Made by a program: the position numbers and the translations under genes | Assembly (NCBI GenBank): GCA_021205375.1 | Contig: JAJPXR010000081.1 | Coordinates: 1 to 17,727, forward strand | Source of the DNA: Clostridiales bacterium | Lineage (GTDB): Bacteria; Bacillota; Clostridia; Oscillospirales; Oscillospiraceae | Reading direction: 5' to 3' | DNA length: 17,727 nucleotides | Shown: positions 1 through 5,878 of the stretch, in pieces | Position numbering within the stretch: the stretch's first letter is position 1 | How the letters are laid out: each line of letters opens with the position of its first letter | Notes under the pieces: model-generated | Seen by the model: only the letters and a program-made list of their open reading frames with translations | What the model was told of the DNA's origin: nothing | Database searches by the model: none

Positions 1-712
1 CGCCGCTCTCAGAGTAGCTGTAGTAATAGGTGACGCCGGAGGTGGCGCACTTGAAGGTTACCGTCTTGTCCGTCTCAGAATAGGTCAGGCTGGGGGTCTC
101 CACGGTCACGGTGGTGCTGCCGCCGCCGCTCTCGGTGGTCTCGCCGCTGTACTTCCAGAAGCCAACCGTCTGCCCGGCAGTGTTGCCGGTGGTGTTGGTG
201 TAGGCGCGCCAGTCAGGGTTTGTTGTGTAAACGCCCAGCCAGCGTCCAGTGGTGGAAGAGTACAGATAATTCCCGTCCAGCGTCCAGGTCATTTCTGTCG
301 TGTTCACACGGACGCCGTTGTTTGCGTTGGTGGTATACAGATAGTCGCCAGAGGGGGAGGTGATGATGTACCCACCCTCCGTCTCTTCATCGGCGGTAAA
401 GGTCCAGGCATAGTCGTCGCCGGTGGCCTCGATGGACAGCGTATCATCCTCCGCTGTCACAATTACAGCCGTAGGCGCTTTGCTGGAGCCGGTGTTCGCT
501 GTCGGCAGGGCATACACCGTGCCGTCAGAGGTGGTCATTGTGATGGCGATCTCGTCGCTGGACGAGATATCCTCCAAGTCAACCTGCGTCCAGGTGGACA
601 CAGTGGTGGTCTCGTCCTCTGCCGCCGCCACCGCTGGCAGGGCGGGCAGGCACATGGCCAGGGCCAGCACCAGGGCCACAAGCCGCCGGAGCTGGTGTTT
701 CACAGTTTTCAT
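1..712 (-). CDS. Secreted surface protein with signal peptide, N-terminal part only (runs off window)
   Basis: This reading frame is open from an ATG at 712-710 to the window edge, giving 237 complete codons. A strong ribosome site (TGGAGG, about 7 nt before ATG) fixes the start. The N-terminus is a classical signal peptide: KTVKHQLRR, a hydrophobic LVALVLALAM core, then an Ala-rich cleavage region around residues 25-32. The mature part is Thr/Ser/Gly/Asp-rich with many aromatic residues and no membrane segment. The last visible residues (SLTYSETDKTVTFKC..., then GVTYYYSYSES) resemble the start of a chitobiase/beta-hexosaminidase C-terminal-like or Ig-like repeat of large clostridial surface proteins. 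It is therefore probably a cell-wall or exported multidomain protein. Its enzymatic domain, if any, lies outside the window, so no function is assigned. It is transcribed alone from the promoter at 999-1027. Confidence 0.8.
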   Translation of the reverse strand, partial: MKTVKHQLRRLVALVLALAMCLPALPAVAAAEDETTTVSTWTQVDLEDISSSDEIAITMTTSDGTVYALPTANTGSSKAPTAVIVTAEDDTLSIEATGDDYAWTFTADEETEGGYIITSPSGDYLYTTNANNGVRVNTTEMTWTLDGNYLYSSTTGRWLGVYTTNPDWRAYTNTTGNTAGQTVGFWKYSGETTESGGGSTTVTVETPSLTYSETDKTVTFKCATSGVTYYYSYSESG

Positions 713-992
713 AAATTTCCTCCATTTTTTACGGTTTGGGCTAATTTCTCTCGCTTTTCGCGCATCACCCTCTCTGCCCGGCGCGGCCCGTAGCAAGCCC
801 CGCAATGGGATACGTTTACGTTACCATGTTTGCCGGTAAGATTCCACCTGGTTTGGGAAAGATGTTTGCAAAATTCCCGTCAATTTCGTCCCGGGGCCTG
901 TAAAGGGCCTTTGCGCCCCCTTGAGACAAGAACGGTGGAAATCAAACCCAGCTTTGCCGATAACTTTACGTACTTTACACATACTTTACACA
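713..992 (-). other. Long untranslated leader of the secreted protein gene
   Basis: About 280 nt separate the predicted transcription start (near 992) from the ATG at 712. On the minus strand the leader contains several short self-complementary stretches, such as TTACC...GGTAA around 831-849 and GC-rich GGGC/GCCC blocks around 890-920. No convincing gene is seen; the plus-strand frames here have no ribosome sites and are taken as chance. I could not match it to a known riboswitch class. Confidence 0.4.
963..989. repeat. Three short direct repeats just downstream of the promoter
   Basis: ACTTTAC occurs at 963-969, 972-978 and 983-989, read on the minus strand as GTAAAGT. Spacings are 9 and 11 bp, close to one helical turn. 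They fall inside the first ~30 transcribed nucleotides of the promoter at 999-1027, so they could be an operator or an initial-transcript element. This role is inference only. Confidence 0.4.
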
Positions 993-998
993 GTTATG

Positions 999-1027
999 AT
1001 ACTATCACATTCTTCTCACCAGGGCAA
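999..1027 (-). promoter_or_regulatory. Sigma-A promoter for the secreted protein gene
   Basis: On the minus strand TTGCCC (1022-1027) and TAGTAT (999-1004) are separated by exactly 17 bp. The -10 box is preceded by TGA, an extended -10 (TGn). The predicted start is near 992. Confidence 0.6.
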
Positions 1028-1064
1028 GTATTTTCCTCGTTTACTTTGGCAAAAAAAGTGCAAA

Positions 1065-1107
1065 AAGGCGGCTCGGAAAGGTTCCGAACCGCCTTGTTCC
1101 ATTTTTT
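1065..1107. terminator. Bidirectional rho-independent terminator
   Basis: A 14-bp stem (AAGGCGGCTCGGAA with TTCCGAACCGCCTT, one G-U pair) and a 3-nt loop occupy 1065-1095. On the minus strand it is followed by two T tracts (TTTTT, then TTTTTTT), so it should end transcription coming from the permease gene. On the plus strand TTTTTT lies at 1102-1107. Confidence 0.75.
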
Positions 1108-1158
1108 AAGAATCTGGGGATTTATTTCCCGGTTATCTCTTTCGCTTACTGCCTGCTG

Positions 1159-1220
1159 AAACCCCTCCGCCACCGCCTAAAGGCGGCGGCCCTCCTCCCC
1201 TTTCAGGGGAGGCAAGGGGG
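1159..1220 (-). repeat. Family A palindromic intergenic repeat, copy 1
   Basis: This is an inverted copy of the same 62-64 bp unit seen at 2829, 6888, 12478 and 16431. It contains CCCCTGAAAGGGG and GCCGCC-TTTA-GGCGG hairpins between complementary ends (ACCCCTCC and the GGGG-rich far end). It lies between the permease stop codon and the terminator at 1065. No open frame is plausible in it. Confidence 0.8.
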
Positions 1221-1305
1221 CGGTCAGTTGCCGAACGGCAGTTCTCTTTGGAAAGCTTGTACTTTGCCGGGTAAAATCGCTGACCAAACAACAAAACTAT
1301 CCTGA

Positions 1306-1335
1306 CTAACAGCTAATGGCTAATAGCTAACAGCT
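1306..1335 (-). repeat. Family B repeat, copy 1
   Basis: This is a 30-bp unit made of related heptamers (CTAACAG, CTAATGG, CTAATAG, CTAACAG). Read on the minus strand it is AGCTGTTAGC-like. It follows the stop codon of the permease gene by about 20 nt, in the sense direction of that gene. The adjoining 14 bp AATTGCACATTGTC (1343-1356) recurs inverted at 9188-9201 beside copy 4. Confidence 0.75.
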
Positions 1336-1354
1336 CATTGTTAATTGCACATTG

Positions 1355-2785
1355 TCAAAACGGTCCGTACCCGATCTGCACCGCAACGCCCAGGAACACG
1401 AAAGCGATGATCCACCATACCACGAACAGGGGCAGCAGGTACTTCATCCACTTGCGGAAGGAGATGCCGCCGCACATGGCCAGGGCCGCCAGAATTTCGC
1501 CGCCGGTGGGGGCCATGACGTTGGTGAAGGCGTCGCCGAACTGGAAGGCCAGCACCGCCGTCTGCCGGGTCAGGCCCAGCATATCCGCCAGGGGCGCCAT
1601 GATGGGCATGGTGATGGCCGCCTGGCCGGAGCCGGAGGGCACCAGCACGTTAAAGAGATCCTGCACGATGAACATGCCAATGGCTGCCAGAGTGGGACTG
1701 AGGCCGTTCAGCAGGCCGGACAGGGCGTGGATGATGGGGTCCATGATGCTGGCGTCGTTCAGCAGCACGATGACCGCGTTGGCAAGGCCGATCATCAGGC
1801 AGGGGAACAGCATATTGATGCAGCCTTTTTCGAAGTATTCGCAAATCTTGTTGGGGCCGAGGCCGCCTACGATGCCGCCAATGACGCCGATAGCCAGGAA
1901 CACGGCGGAAAGCTCGTCGATGTAAAAGCCCTGAGCCACAATGCCCCAGACGGTGAAGGCGATGCCGCCGATGAACACCACCAGCACCAGCTTCTGCCGC
2001 AGGGTCAGGGGTTCCACTTCGTCCACGTTCAGCGCCACGTCTTTGGCGGTGAGCTTGTCCTGCTCATAGGTGGAGCTGAGGGTGGGGTTGCGCTTCACCC
2101 GGATGGCGTGCCAGGTCACATAGATGATGCTGGCGGTGAGGAAGCACACAAAGGCGCAGGCCCGCAGCGCCATGCCGGAGAACATGGGCAGCCCGGCGAT
2201 GCTCTGGGCCACGCCGGTGGTGAAGGCGTTGGTGATGGCTCCTGCGTAGCCGGAGGCGGCGGCGCAGAAGATGATGCCCACCGCCGTCAGTGAGTCGAAT
2301 CCCATGGTCAGGCAGCAGGCCAGCACCAGCGGCACAAAGGCCAAAAATTCCTCAAAGTTGGCGCAAAAGGCGCTGCCGCAGCCGAACACCACCATACAAA
2401 CGGGGATCATCAGCATTTCCCGGCCCTTCATGACCCGGACCACGTTGGCAATGCCGTTGTTGATGGCCCCCGTCCCGTTCAGAATGGCGAACATCCCACC
2501 AATGATGAGCAGGAAGAAGATGATGGCCGCCGCGTTCTGCATTCCCAGCGTCAGGGACATCAGCAGGGTCATCAGGGAGGTGGGGTTTTTATCCACCGTG
2601 TGGTAGCTGTCAGGGTCCACGATTTCTGTGTCCGCGGTGGCGTCGTACACCCGGTCGTAGCTCCCGGCGGGGATGAAGTAGGACGCTATCGCCACCACCA
2701 GGATGATGATGACCAACAGCAGCATGGGGTTGACGGCTTTGATTTGTTTCTGTTCGGTTTTTTCTTTCTTTTCTCTCTTTGGCAT
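1355..2785 (-). CDS. YfcC/DcuC-family integral membrane permease
   Basis: This 476-residue protein has a charged, Lys-rich N-terminus (residues 1-17) followed by about a dozen hydrophobic segments, so it sits in the cytoplasmic membrane. Gly/Ser/Pro-rich re-entrant motifs typical of the YfcC branch of the DcuC (C4-dicarboxylate carrier, PF03606) superfamily are visible: VPSGSGQAAITMPIMAPLAD near residues 382-401 and NVMAPTGGEI near 422-431. Length fits the family. The substrate is not known from sequence; YfcC proteins are often annotated as basic amino-acid or C4-dicarboxylate carriers. It lies 207 bp downstream of pepD on the same strand and is probably co-transcribed, which suggests uptake or exchange of peptide-derived amino acids. 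Ribosome site AAGGAAGG is about 6 nt before the ATG. Two repeats fill the gap to pepD. Confidence 0.85.
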   Translation of the reverse strand: MPKREKKEKTEQKQIKAVNPMLLLVIIILVVAIASYFIPAGSYDRVYDATADTEIVDPDSYHTVDKNPTSLMTLLMSLTLGMQNAAAIIFFLLIIGGMFAILNGTGAINNGIANVVRVMKGREMLMIPVCMVVFGCGSAFCANFEEFLAFVPLVLACCLTMGFDSLTAVGIIFCAAASGYAGAITNAFTTGVAQSIAGLPMFSGMALRACAFVCFLTASIIYVTWHAIRVKRNPTLSSTYEQDKLTAKDVALNVDEVEPLTLRQKLVLVVFIGGIAFTVWGIVAQGFYIDELSAVFLAIGVIGGIVGGLGPNKICEYFEKGCINMLFPCLMIGLANAVIVLLNDASIMDPIIHALSGLLNGLSPTLAAIGMFIVQDLFNVLVPSGSGQAAITMPIMAPLADMLGLTRQTAVLAFQFGDAFTNVMAPTGGEILAALAMCGGISFRKWMKYLLPLFVVWWIIAFVFLGVAVQIGYGPF

Positions 2786-2828
2786 GGGTTTCCTTCCTTT
2801 CTTGGGGGTATCTTACTCTTACCGGCTA

Positions 2829-2891
2829 CCCCTCTTGCCTCCCCTGAAAGGGGAGGAGGGCCGCCGCCTTTAGGCGGTGGCGGAGGGGTTT
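2829..2891 (+). repeat. Family A palindromic intergenic repeat, copy 2
   Basis: This full-length copy reads CCCCTC, TTGCC, TCCCCTGAAAGGGGA, GGGCCGCCGCC-TTTA-GGCGGTGG, CGGAGGGG. It lies between yfcC and pepD. The following ~35 bp (AGCACATGGCCGAATAAAAG and on) resemble the flanks of copies 3 and 4, so the true repeat unit is longer than the hairpin core. Confidence 0.8.
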
Positions 2892-2960
2892 CTAGCACAT
2901 GGCCGAATAAAAGGAATAACCAAGTTCTCCTTCGCAGCAGCTATCCGCCGGCAGCGCCTG

Positions 2961-2991
2961 GCTAACAGCTAACGGCTAATAGCTAACAGCT
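2961..2991 (-). repeat. Family B repeat, copy 2
   Basis: The unit GCTAACAGCTAACGGCTAAT and on ends 1 nt from the pepD stop codon. On the minus strand the transcript continues directly from TAA into AAGCTGTTAGC. Orientation is sense to pepD, as in copies 1, 3, 4 and 6 relative to their genes. Confidence 0.75.
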
Positions 2992-2992
2992 T

Positions 2993-4444
2993 TTATTCAT
3001 TCAGCGCCGCCAGCGCCGCGCACAGGCACCGATAGACTTTTTTCACCGACGAAATTTCCAGCGTCTCGCCGGGGGAGTGGAAGTCCCGGCAGTTGGGGCC
3101 AATGGCGATGGCGTCCAGGTCGTGGCGCTTGTCGAAGAAGTAGCCCACCTCCAGCCCCGCGTGAACGGCGGTCATGGCGGGAGCCTCGCCGCAGAGGGCC
3201 TGGTAAGCGTCGCTGTAGGTCTGGTGCAGGGGGGAGTTGAGCCGGAACTCCCAACTGGGGTACAGCACGCTGCACTGGCAGCGCCCGCCCAGCAGGGCGG
3301 CCAGCCGCTCCATCTTCTGATAGAGGTAGGTGCGCAGGCTGGGCTGGGCGGAGCGAATTTCCGTCACCACCCGCAGGCCATCCTCGTCCAGGTACACTTC
3401 CCCCAGATTGTCGGAGGTGTCCACCTGGCCGGTGATGGCCTCGTCCATCTGGAAAATGCCGTCCGGCAGCAGGGTCAGCGCGTCCAGCACCGGGCTGGGG
3501 TCTGTTCCCCGCCGGGGAGCCTCCGCCGGGGCAAAGGTCACGCTGAGCCGCTCCCCGGTGACGGGCATTTCCCGGCGGAACGTACTCTCTAAGGCGGCGC
3601 ATTGGGCCTGGACTGCGACGGCTTTCTCCGGCGGCAGCCACAGCAGCGCCTCCGCCTCCCGTGGGATGGCCAGCCGGAAGCTGCCGCCCCGGATCTCCAC
3701 CAGCAGGAAATCGCTCTCCTGCCCCACCGCCAGCAGCAGCCGGGCCAGCAGGATGTTGGCGTTGCCCCGGCCCCGGTGAATGTCGTCCCCGGAGTGGCCG
3801 CCCCGCAGACCGCCTACCGCCAGCCGCCAGGCCATCCAGCCCTCCGGCACCGGTTGCCACTCCACATCTCGCAGGAAATCCGCCCGCATCCCGCCGCAGC
3901 TCCCGCAGACCACCACGTTGTCCTCGGTGTGGTCCAGGTTGATGAGCCGGGCGGCACGCAGCTTTTCCGGGGCGAAGCGCTCCGCGCCGGTAAAGTCCTC
4001 CTCCTCGCAGACGGTGAACAGCGCGTCCAGAGGCGGGTGGGCCAGGGTGTCGTCCTCCAGCACCGCCATAGACAGGGCCACGCCGATGCCGTCGTCGGCC
4101 CCCAGGGTGGTCCTGCCGCCGGTGGAAAGCTCATCCCCATCAATGACCCACTGAATGGGGTCTTTGGCGAAGTCGTGGGCCACGCCCTCCGCCTTTTCAC
4201 AGACCATGTCCAGGTGGGCCTGGAGCAGCACCGGCGGCGCGGCCTCGTAGCCGGGGGAAGCTGGCTTGTGAATCAGCACATTGGAAACCTCGTCCTGCTC
4301 CGCCTCCAGTCCGATGCTCCGCGCCCAGCGGGTGATAGAATCGCTCAGTGCCCGCTCGTTGCGGCTGCCGTGGGGGATCTGGCAGATTTGGTAGAAGTGG
4401 GCAAACACCCGGTCCTGGCACAGGGCTTCTATTTCCCTGTTCAC
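2993..4444 (-). CDS. pepD: Aminoacyl-histidine dipeptidase (Xaa-His dipeptidase, M20C)
   Basis: This 483-residue cytosolic di-zinc peptidase hydrolyses Xaa-His and other unspecific dipeptides. Family M20C landmarks are all present: QAHLDMVCEK (metal ligand H77 and D79), GADDGIG (bridging D117/D118), CEEEDFTGAE (catalytic and ligand Glu within 147-149), NLDHTED (D171), HSGDDIHRGRGNA near residue 218, HAGLEVGYF, and C-terminal DFHSPGE with the last His ligand near 456. Length fits the E. coli enzyme (about 485). The start is GTG at 4444-4442 with AGAGGAG about 10 nt upstream; the ATG at 4454 is in another frame. It is the first gene of a probable two-gene unit with the downstream permease, read from the consensus promoter at 4504-4532. 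Confidence 0.92.
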   Translation of the reverse strand: MNREIEALCQDRVFAHFYQICQIPHGSRNERALSDSITRWARSIGLEAEQDEVSNVLIHKPASPGYEAAPPVLLQAHLDMVCEKAEGVAHDFAKDPIQWVIDGDELSTGGRTTLGADDGIGVALSMAVLEDDTLAHPPLDALFTVCEEEDFTGAERFAPEKLRAARLINLDHTEDNVVVCGSCGGMRADFLRDVEWQPVPEGWMAWRLAVGGLRGGHSGDDIHRGRGNANILLARLLLAVGQESDFLLVEIRGGSFRLAIPREAEALLWLPPEKAVAVQAQCAALESTFRREMPVTGERLSVTFAPAEAPRRGTDPSPVLDALTLLPDGIFQMDEAITGQVDTSDNLGEVYLDEDGLRVVTEIRSAQPSLRTYLYQKMERLAALLGGRCQCSVLYPSWEFRLNSPLHQTYSDAYQALCGEAPAMTAVHAGLEVGYFFDKRHDLDAIAIGPNCRDFHSPGETLEISSVKKVYRCLCAALAALNE

Positions 4445-4475
4445 GGTGAACCATCTCCTCTCTCACGCCGCCGCA

Positions 4476-4497
4476 TTAATACTTTAGCGCGTTAATA
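4476..4497. promoter_or_regulatory. Possible operator in pepD leader
   Basis: TTAATA occurs at 4476-4481 and 4492-4497, flanking an imperfect 12-bp palindrome TTAGCGCGTTAA (one mismatched pair). It lies just downstream of the pepD -10 box, a place where repressors commonly bind. No regulator is named. Confidence 0.35.
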
Positions 4498-4503
4498 TGT
4501 CTC

Positions 4504-4532
4504 AGTATACCCAGTTCCCCGCTGTTTGTCAA
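4504..4532 (-). promoter_or_regulatory. Strong sigma-A promoter for pepD, with palindrome over the -35 box
   Basis: TTGACA (4527-4532) and TATACT (4504-4509) have a 17-bp spacer on the minus strand. The -35 box lies inside GTTTGTCAACAAAC (4524-4537), two perfect 6-bp inverted arms around 2 bp. This is a candidate repressor site covering the promoter. Confidence 0.75.
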
Positions 4533-4571
4533 CAAACGATTCCCTTTTTCGACGCGAAAGCGCAAAGCAGC

Positions 4572-4600
4572 TTGTGAACCAGCCCAAACTGTGCTAAAAT
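4572..4600 (+). promoter_or_regulatory. Sigma-A promoter for the YcxB-like gene
   Basis: TTGTGA (4572-4577) and TAAAAT (4595-4600) are separated by 17 bp, and the -10 box is preceded by TGC (extended -10). It is divergent from the pepD promoter about 40 bp away. Confidence 0.6.
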
Positions 4601-4630
4601 AGGGCAAATCTGAATCGGGAGGCCCTTTCC

Positions 4631-5188
4631 ATGTCCAACAGCCTTGAAATCACCGTCCCCGTCCAACTGGACACCGGACTTTTCCGTTCCTTTTTCCTGT
4701 TTGACGCCCTGCGCCGCCAGCGGCGATGGGTGGGGCTGGCCGTGTTCAGCGTCGTGCTGCTGGTCTGCGCCGGGGTGTGCCTGAGCCAGATGGGGGCGCG
4801 GCAGGGGGCGCTGCCTATGGCAATTCTGCTGGCTGCGGTGGCGGTGGCGGTCCCCGCCGTCTACATGGCCCTGCTTCAACGGAGCATCCGCCAGCAGAGC
4901 AAAGCGCTGAGGCTGGAGCAGCCTCACCTGGTCTATCGCATCACCGTGAGCGAAAAGGGCGTCACCGCCGCCTTCCCTGTGCCGGGGAAAAAGGACGCAG
5001 TCACCAGCCGCCCCTGGGCCAAGCTCTACGGCGCGTGGCGGGTGAAGGGGGCCGTTTACCTCTATCCGGAGGCGGAAAAGGTCTACATCCTCCCCGACGG
5101 ACAGGTCCCCGGCGACGCAGGCGACCTGTGGGCGCTGTGCGTGGAAAAGCTGGGGGACAAGGCCCACGATTTGCGGCGGGGGAAGTGA
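4631..5188 (+). CDS. YcxB-like small membrane protein
   Basis: This 185-residue protein has two adjacent hydrophobic segments (about 33-55 and 60-82) followed by a soluble C-terminal domain. That domain has the pattern ITVSEKGVTA, then SRPWAKLYGAWRVKGAVYLY and KVYILPDG. The arrangement and the W..L....YLY...YILP signature fit the YcxB-like (PF14317) domain, whose biochemical role is unknown. The start is set by GGGAGG 8 nt before ATG. It is a single-gene unit from its own promoter, divergent from pepD. No catalytic motif is visible. The family call is moderately sure; a function is not assigned. Confidence 0.7.
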   Translation: MSNSLEITVPVQLDTGLFRSFFLFDALRRQRRWVGLAVFSVVLLVCAGVCLSQMGARQGALPMAILLAAVAVAVPAVYMALLQRSIRQQSKALRLEQPHLVYRITVSEKGVTAAFPVPGKKDAVTSRPWAKLYGAWRVKGAVYLYPEAEKVYILPDGQVPGDAGDLWALCVEKLGDKAHDLRRGK

Positions 5189-5242
5189 CAGGCGTTTTTG
5201 CACAGCGTTGGTGCGGAAACTTGCGGTAACAAGAAAATACAC

Positions 5243-5271
5243 TTGATTTTTCGCAGATGATTGTGTATAAT
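5243..5271 (+). promoter_or_regulatory. Promoter for convergent antisense RNA
   Basis: TTGATT (5243-5248) and TATAAT (5266-5271) have a 17-bp spacer; predicted start near 5278. No open frame with a ribosome site follows, so it most likely makes a noncoding RNA facing the small toxin gene. The sequence after the -10 box (CGTGGAAACCC) is the same as that after the toxin promoter on the other strand. Confidence 0.65.
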
Positions 5272-5277
5272 AAAAAC

Positions 5278-5385
5278 GTGGAAACCCGGACGGTTGCCAC
5301 AACTGATTACTAGCTCAGCATTTTAGGAAATCCTAAAACTGTGAGCCGTCTGGTTGCAGCAGACGGCTCACTTGCTTTCTTTCGA
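5278..5385 (+). ncRNA. Putative antisense (antitoxin) RNA of a type I toxin-antitoxin locus
   Basis: The RNA would start near 5278 at GUGGAAACCCGGACGGUUGC, fold a small hairpin at 5321-5338 (TTTTAGGA/TCCTAAAA) and end at the strong hairpin 5341-5371, followed by TTGCTTTCTTTC. It overlaps the 3' end of the toxin message, including the stop codon and last codons. Convergent transcripts overlapping at a shared terminator are the known layout of txpA/RatA and bsrG/SR4 in Bacillus. The 5' part is not complementary to a correctly terminated toxin message; instead it matches that message's 5' end in the same sense, which is unusual. RNA ends are predicted, not observed. Confidence 0.55.
5341..5371. 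terminator. Bidirectional terminator shared by toxin and antisense RNA
   Basis: This is a perfect 12-bp stem GTGAGCCGTCTG/CAGACGGCTCAC with a 7-nt loop. The minus-strand reading is followed by AGTTTTAGG, and the plus-strand reading by TTGCTTTCTTTC. The toxin stop codon (5368-5370) lies inside the stem. Confidence 0.7.
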
Positions 5386-5460
5386 AGCCAAATAGCTTAC
5401 CAGCTCGATTACGAAGCTCGCAACCGCCAGTAAGGTTTGGATGATTTCTAAAGCAATCAA
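5368..5460 (-). CDS. Putative holin-like / BsrE-type type I toxin, 30 residues
   Basis: This is a 30-codon frame with TTG start at 5460-5458 and AAGGGG 8 nt upstream (5469-5474). The product is one hydrophobic helix, IALEIIQTLLAVASFVIELV, followed by SYLASKESK. The core LAVASFVIELVSYL matches the small-toxin pattern LAxGSFIxALLTYI seen in B. subtilis BsrE and the putative holin-like toxin family (Hol-Tox, PF16935), ending in the usual short charged tail. Such peptides insert in the membrane and depolarise it. The gene uses TTA and other A/T-rich codons unlike its CTG-rich neighbours. A perfect consensus promoter, a long leader (about 140 nt) and a convergent antisense RNA complete a type I module. 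No ATG or GTG start exists in this frame: an in-frame TAG lies 12 codons upstream, so the TTG is a deduction. Confidence 0.7.
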   Translation of the reverse strand: MIALEIIQTLLAVASFVIELVSYLASKESK

Positions 5461-5609
5461 CGTATCAACCCCTTGAGGAAATTTCCCGCAGAGCTATGAT
5501 ACTCACCTCTATTCCGCTCACGCGGGATACAGGCAACCGTCTTTTACCGCCACGCTACCATAAGAACCTGAAGAACTCATGAGCAGCGGTGGGTTTCCAC
5601 GAAAAAATT

Positions 5610-5638
5610 ATTATACCATGACAGTCCAAAATTGTCAA
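5610..5638 (-). promoter_or_regulatory. Perfect consensus promoter of the toxin gene
   Basis: TTGACA (5633-5638), a 17-bp spacer and TATAAT (5610-5615) on the minus strand, with TGG before the -10 box (extended -10). Predicted start near 5603-5600. Confidence 0.8.
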
Positions 5639-5651
5639 AAAGTATAACGAC

Positions 5652-5686
5652 CCCCAAATTTTGGGGCTGGCCATATGGCCAGCCCC
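5652..5686. repeat. Two overlapping palindromes sharing one arm
   Basis: CCCCAAATTTTGGGG (5652-5666) overlaps a perfect 24-bp palindrome at 5663-5686 (half-site GGGGCTGGCCAT). The GGGG at 5663-5666 can pair with either side. No T tract follows on either strand, so this is not a standard terminator. It lies between the toxin and aroE promoters and may be an operator or a structured spacer. Confidence 0.6.
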
Positions 5687-5747
5687 TTCGCTTCTGCCTG
5701 AATCGGAGGCTCCAGAAGGATCTTGTGGTGGAAAACACGTATCACAG

Positions 5748-5776
5748 TTGACATCTAATCGGAATTTTTCTATAAT
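5748..5776 (+). promoter_or_regulatory. Perfect consensus promoter for the shikimate dehydrogenase gene
   Basis: TTGACA (5748-5753), 17 bp, TATAAT (5771-5776). It leaves a leader of about 95 nt before the ATG at 5879. Confidence 0.8.
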
Positions 5777-5878
5777 ATGTAACATAGCAGTTTGTCCTTT
5801 TCGGCGCAAGCTGTGCAAACTACGAGGGTTTTCCCCATTGCACGCGAGAAAGACCTGACCAAAGGAAGGAATTACGAT

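Larger units (their letters stand above)
5278..5600. repeat. Interrupted inverted repeat bounding the toxin-antitoxin locus
   Basis: GTGGAAACCC at 5278-5287 is inverted at 5591-5600, and GACGGTTGCC at 5289-5298 is inverted at 5532-5541. Both outer copies directly follow a TATAAT box, so the two opposing RNAs begin with the same sequence. A read-through transcript of either strand could pair its 5' and 3' ends over 10 plus 10 bp. Confidence 0.75.

Noticed and set aside
423..839. Plus-strand frame of 138 codons over the secreted protein start
   Set aside because: Antisense to a gene with a clear signal peptide and ribosome site; no start signal of its own.
870..890. CCCGTCAATTTC resembles a conserved 16S rRNA segment
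   Set aside because: Only about 12 bases match and no other rRNA sequence flanks it; chance similarity.
830..960. GGCAAAG and GGCGCAAAGGCC on the minus strand recall the c-di-GMP-I (GEMM) riboswitch core
   Set aside because: The GAAA-capped stem and the second conserved half could not be placed; not enough to call a riboswitch.
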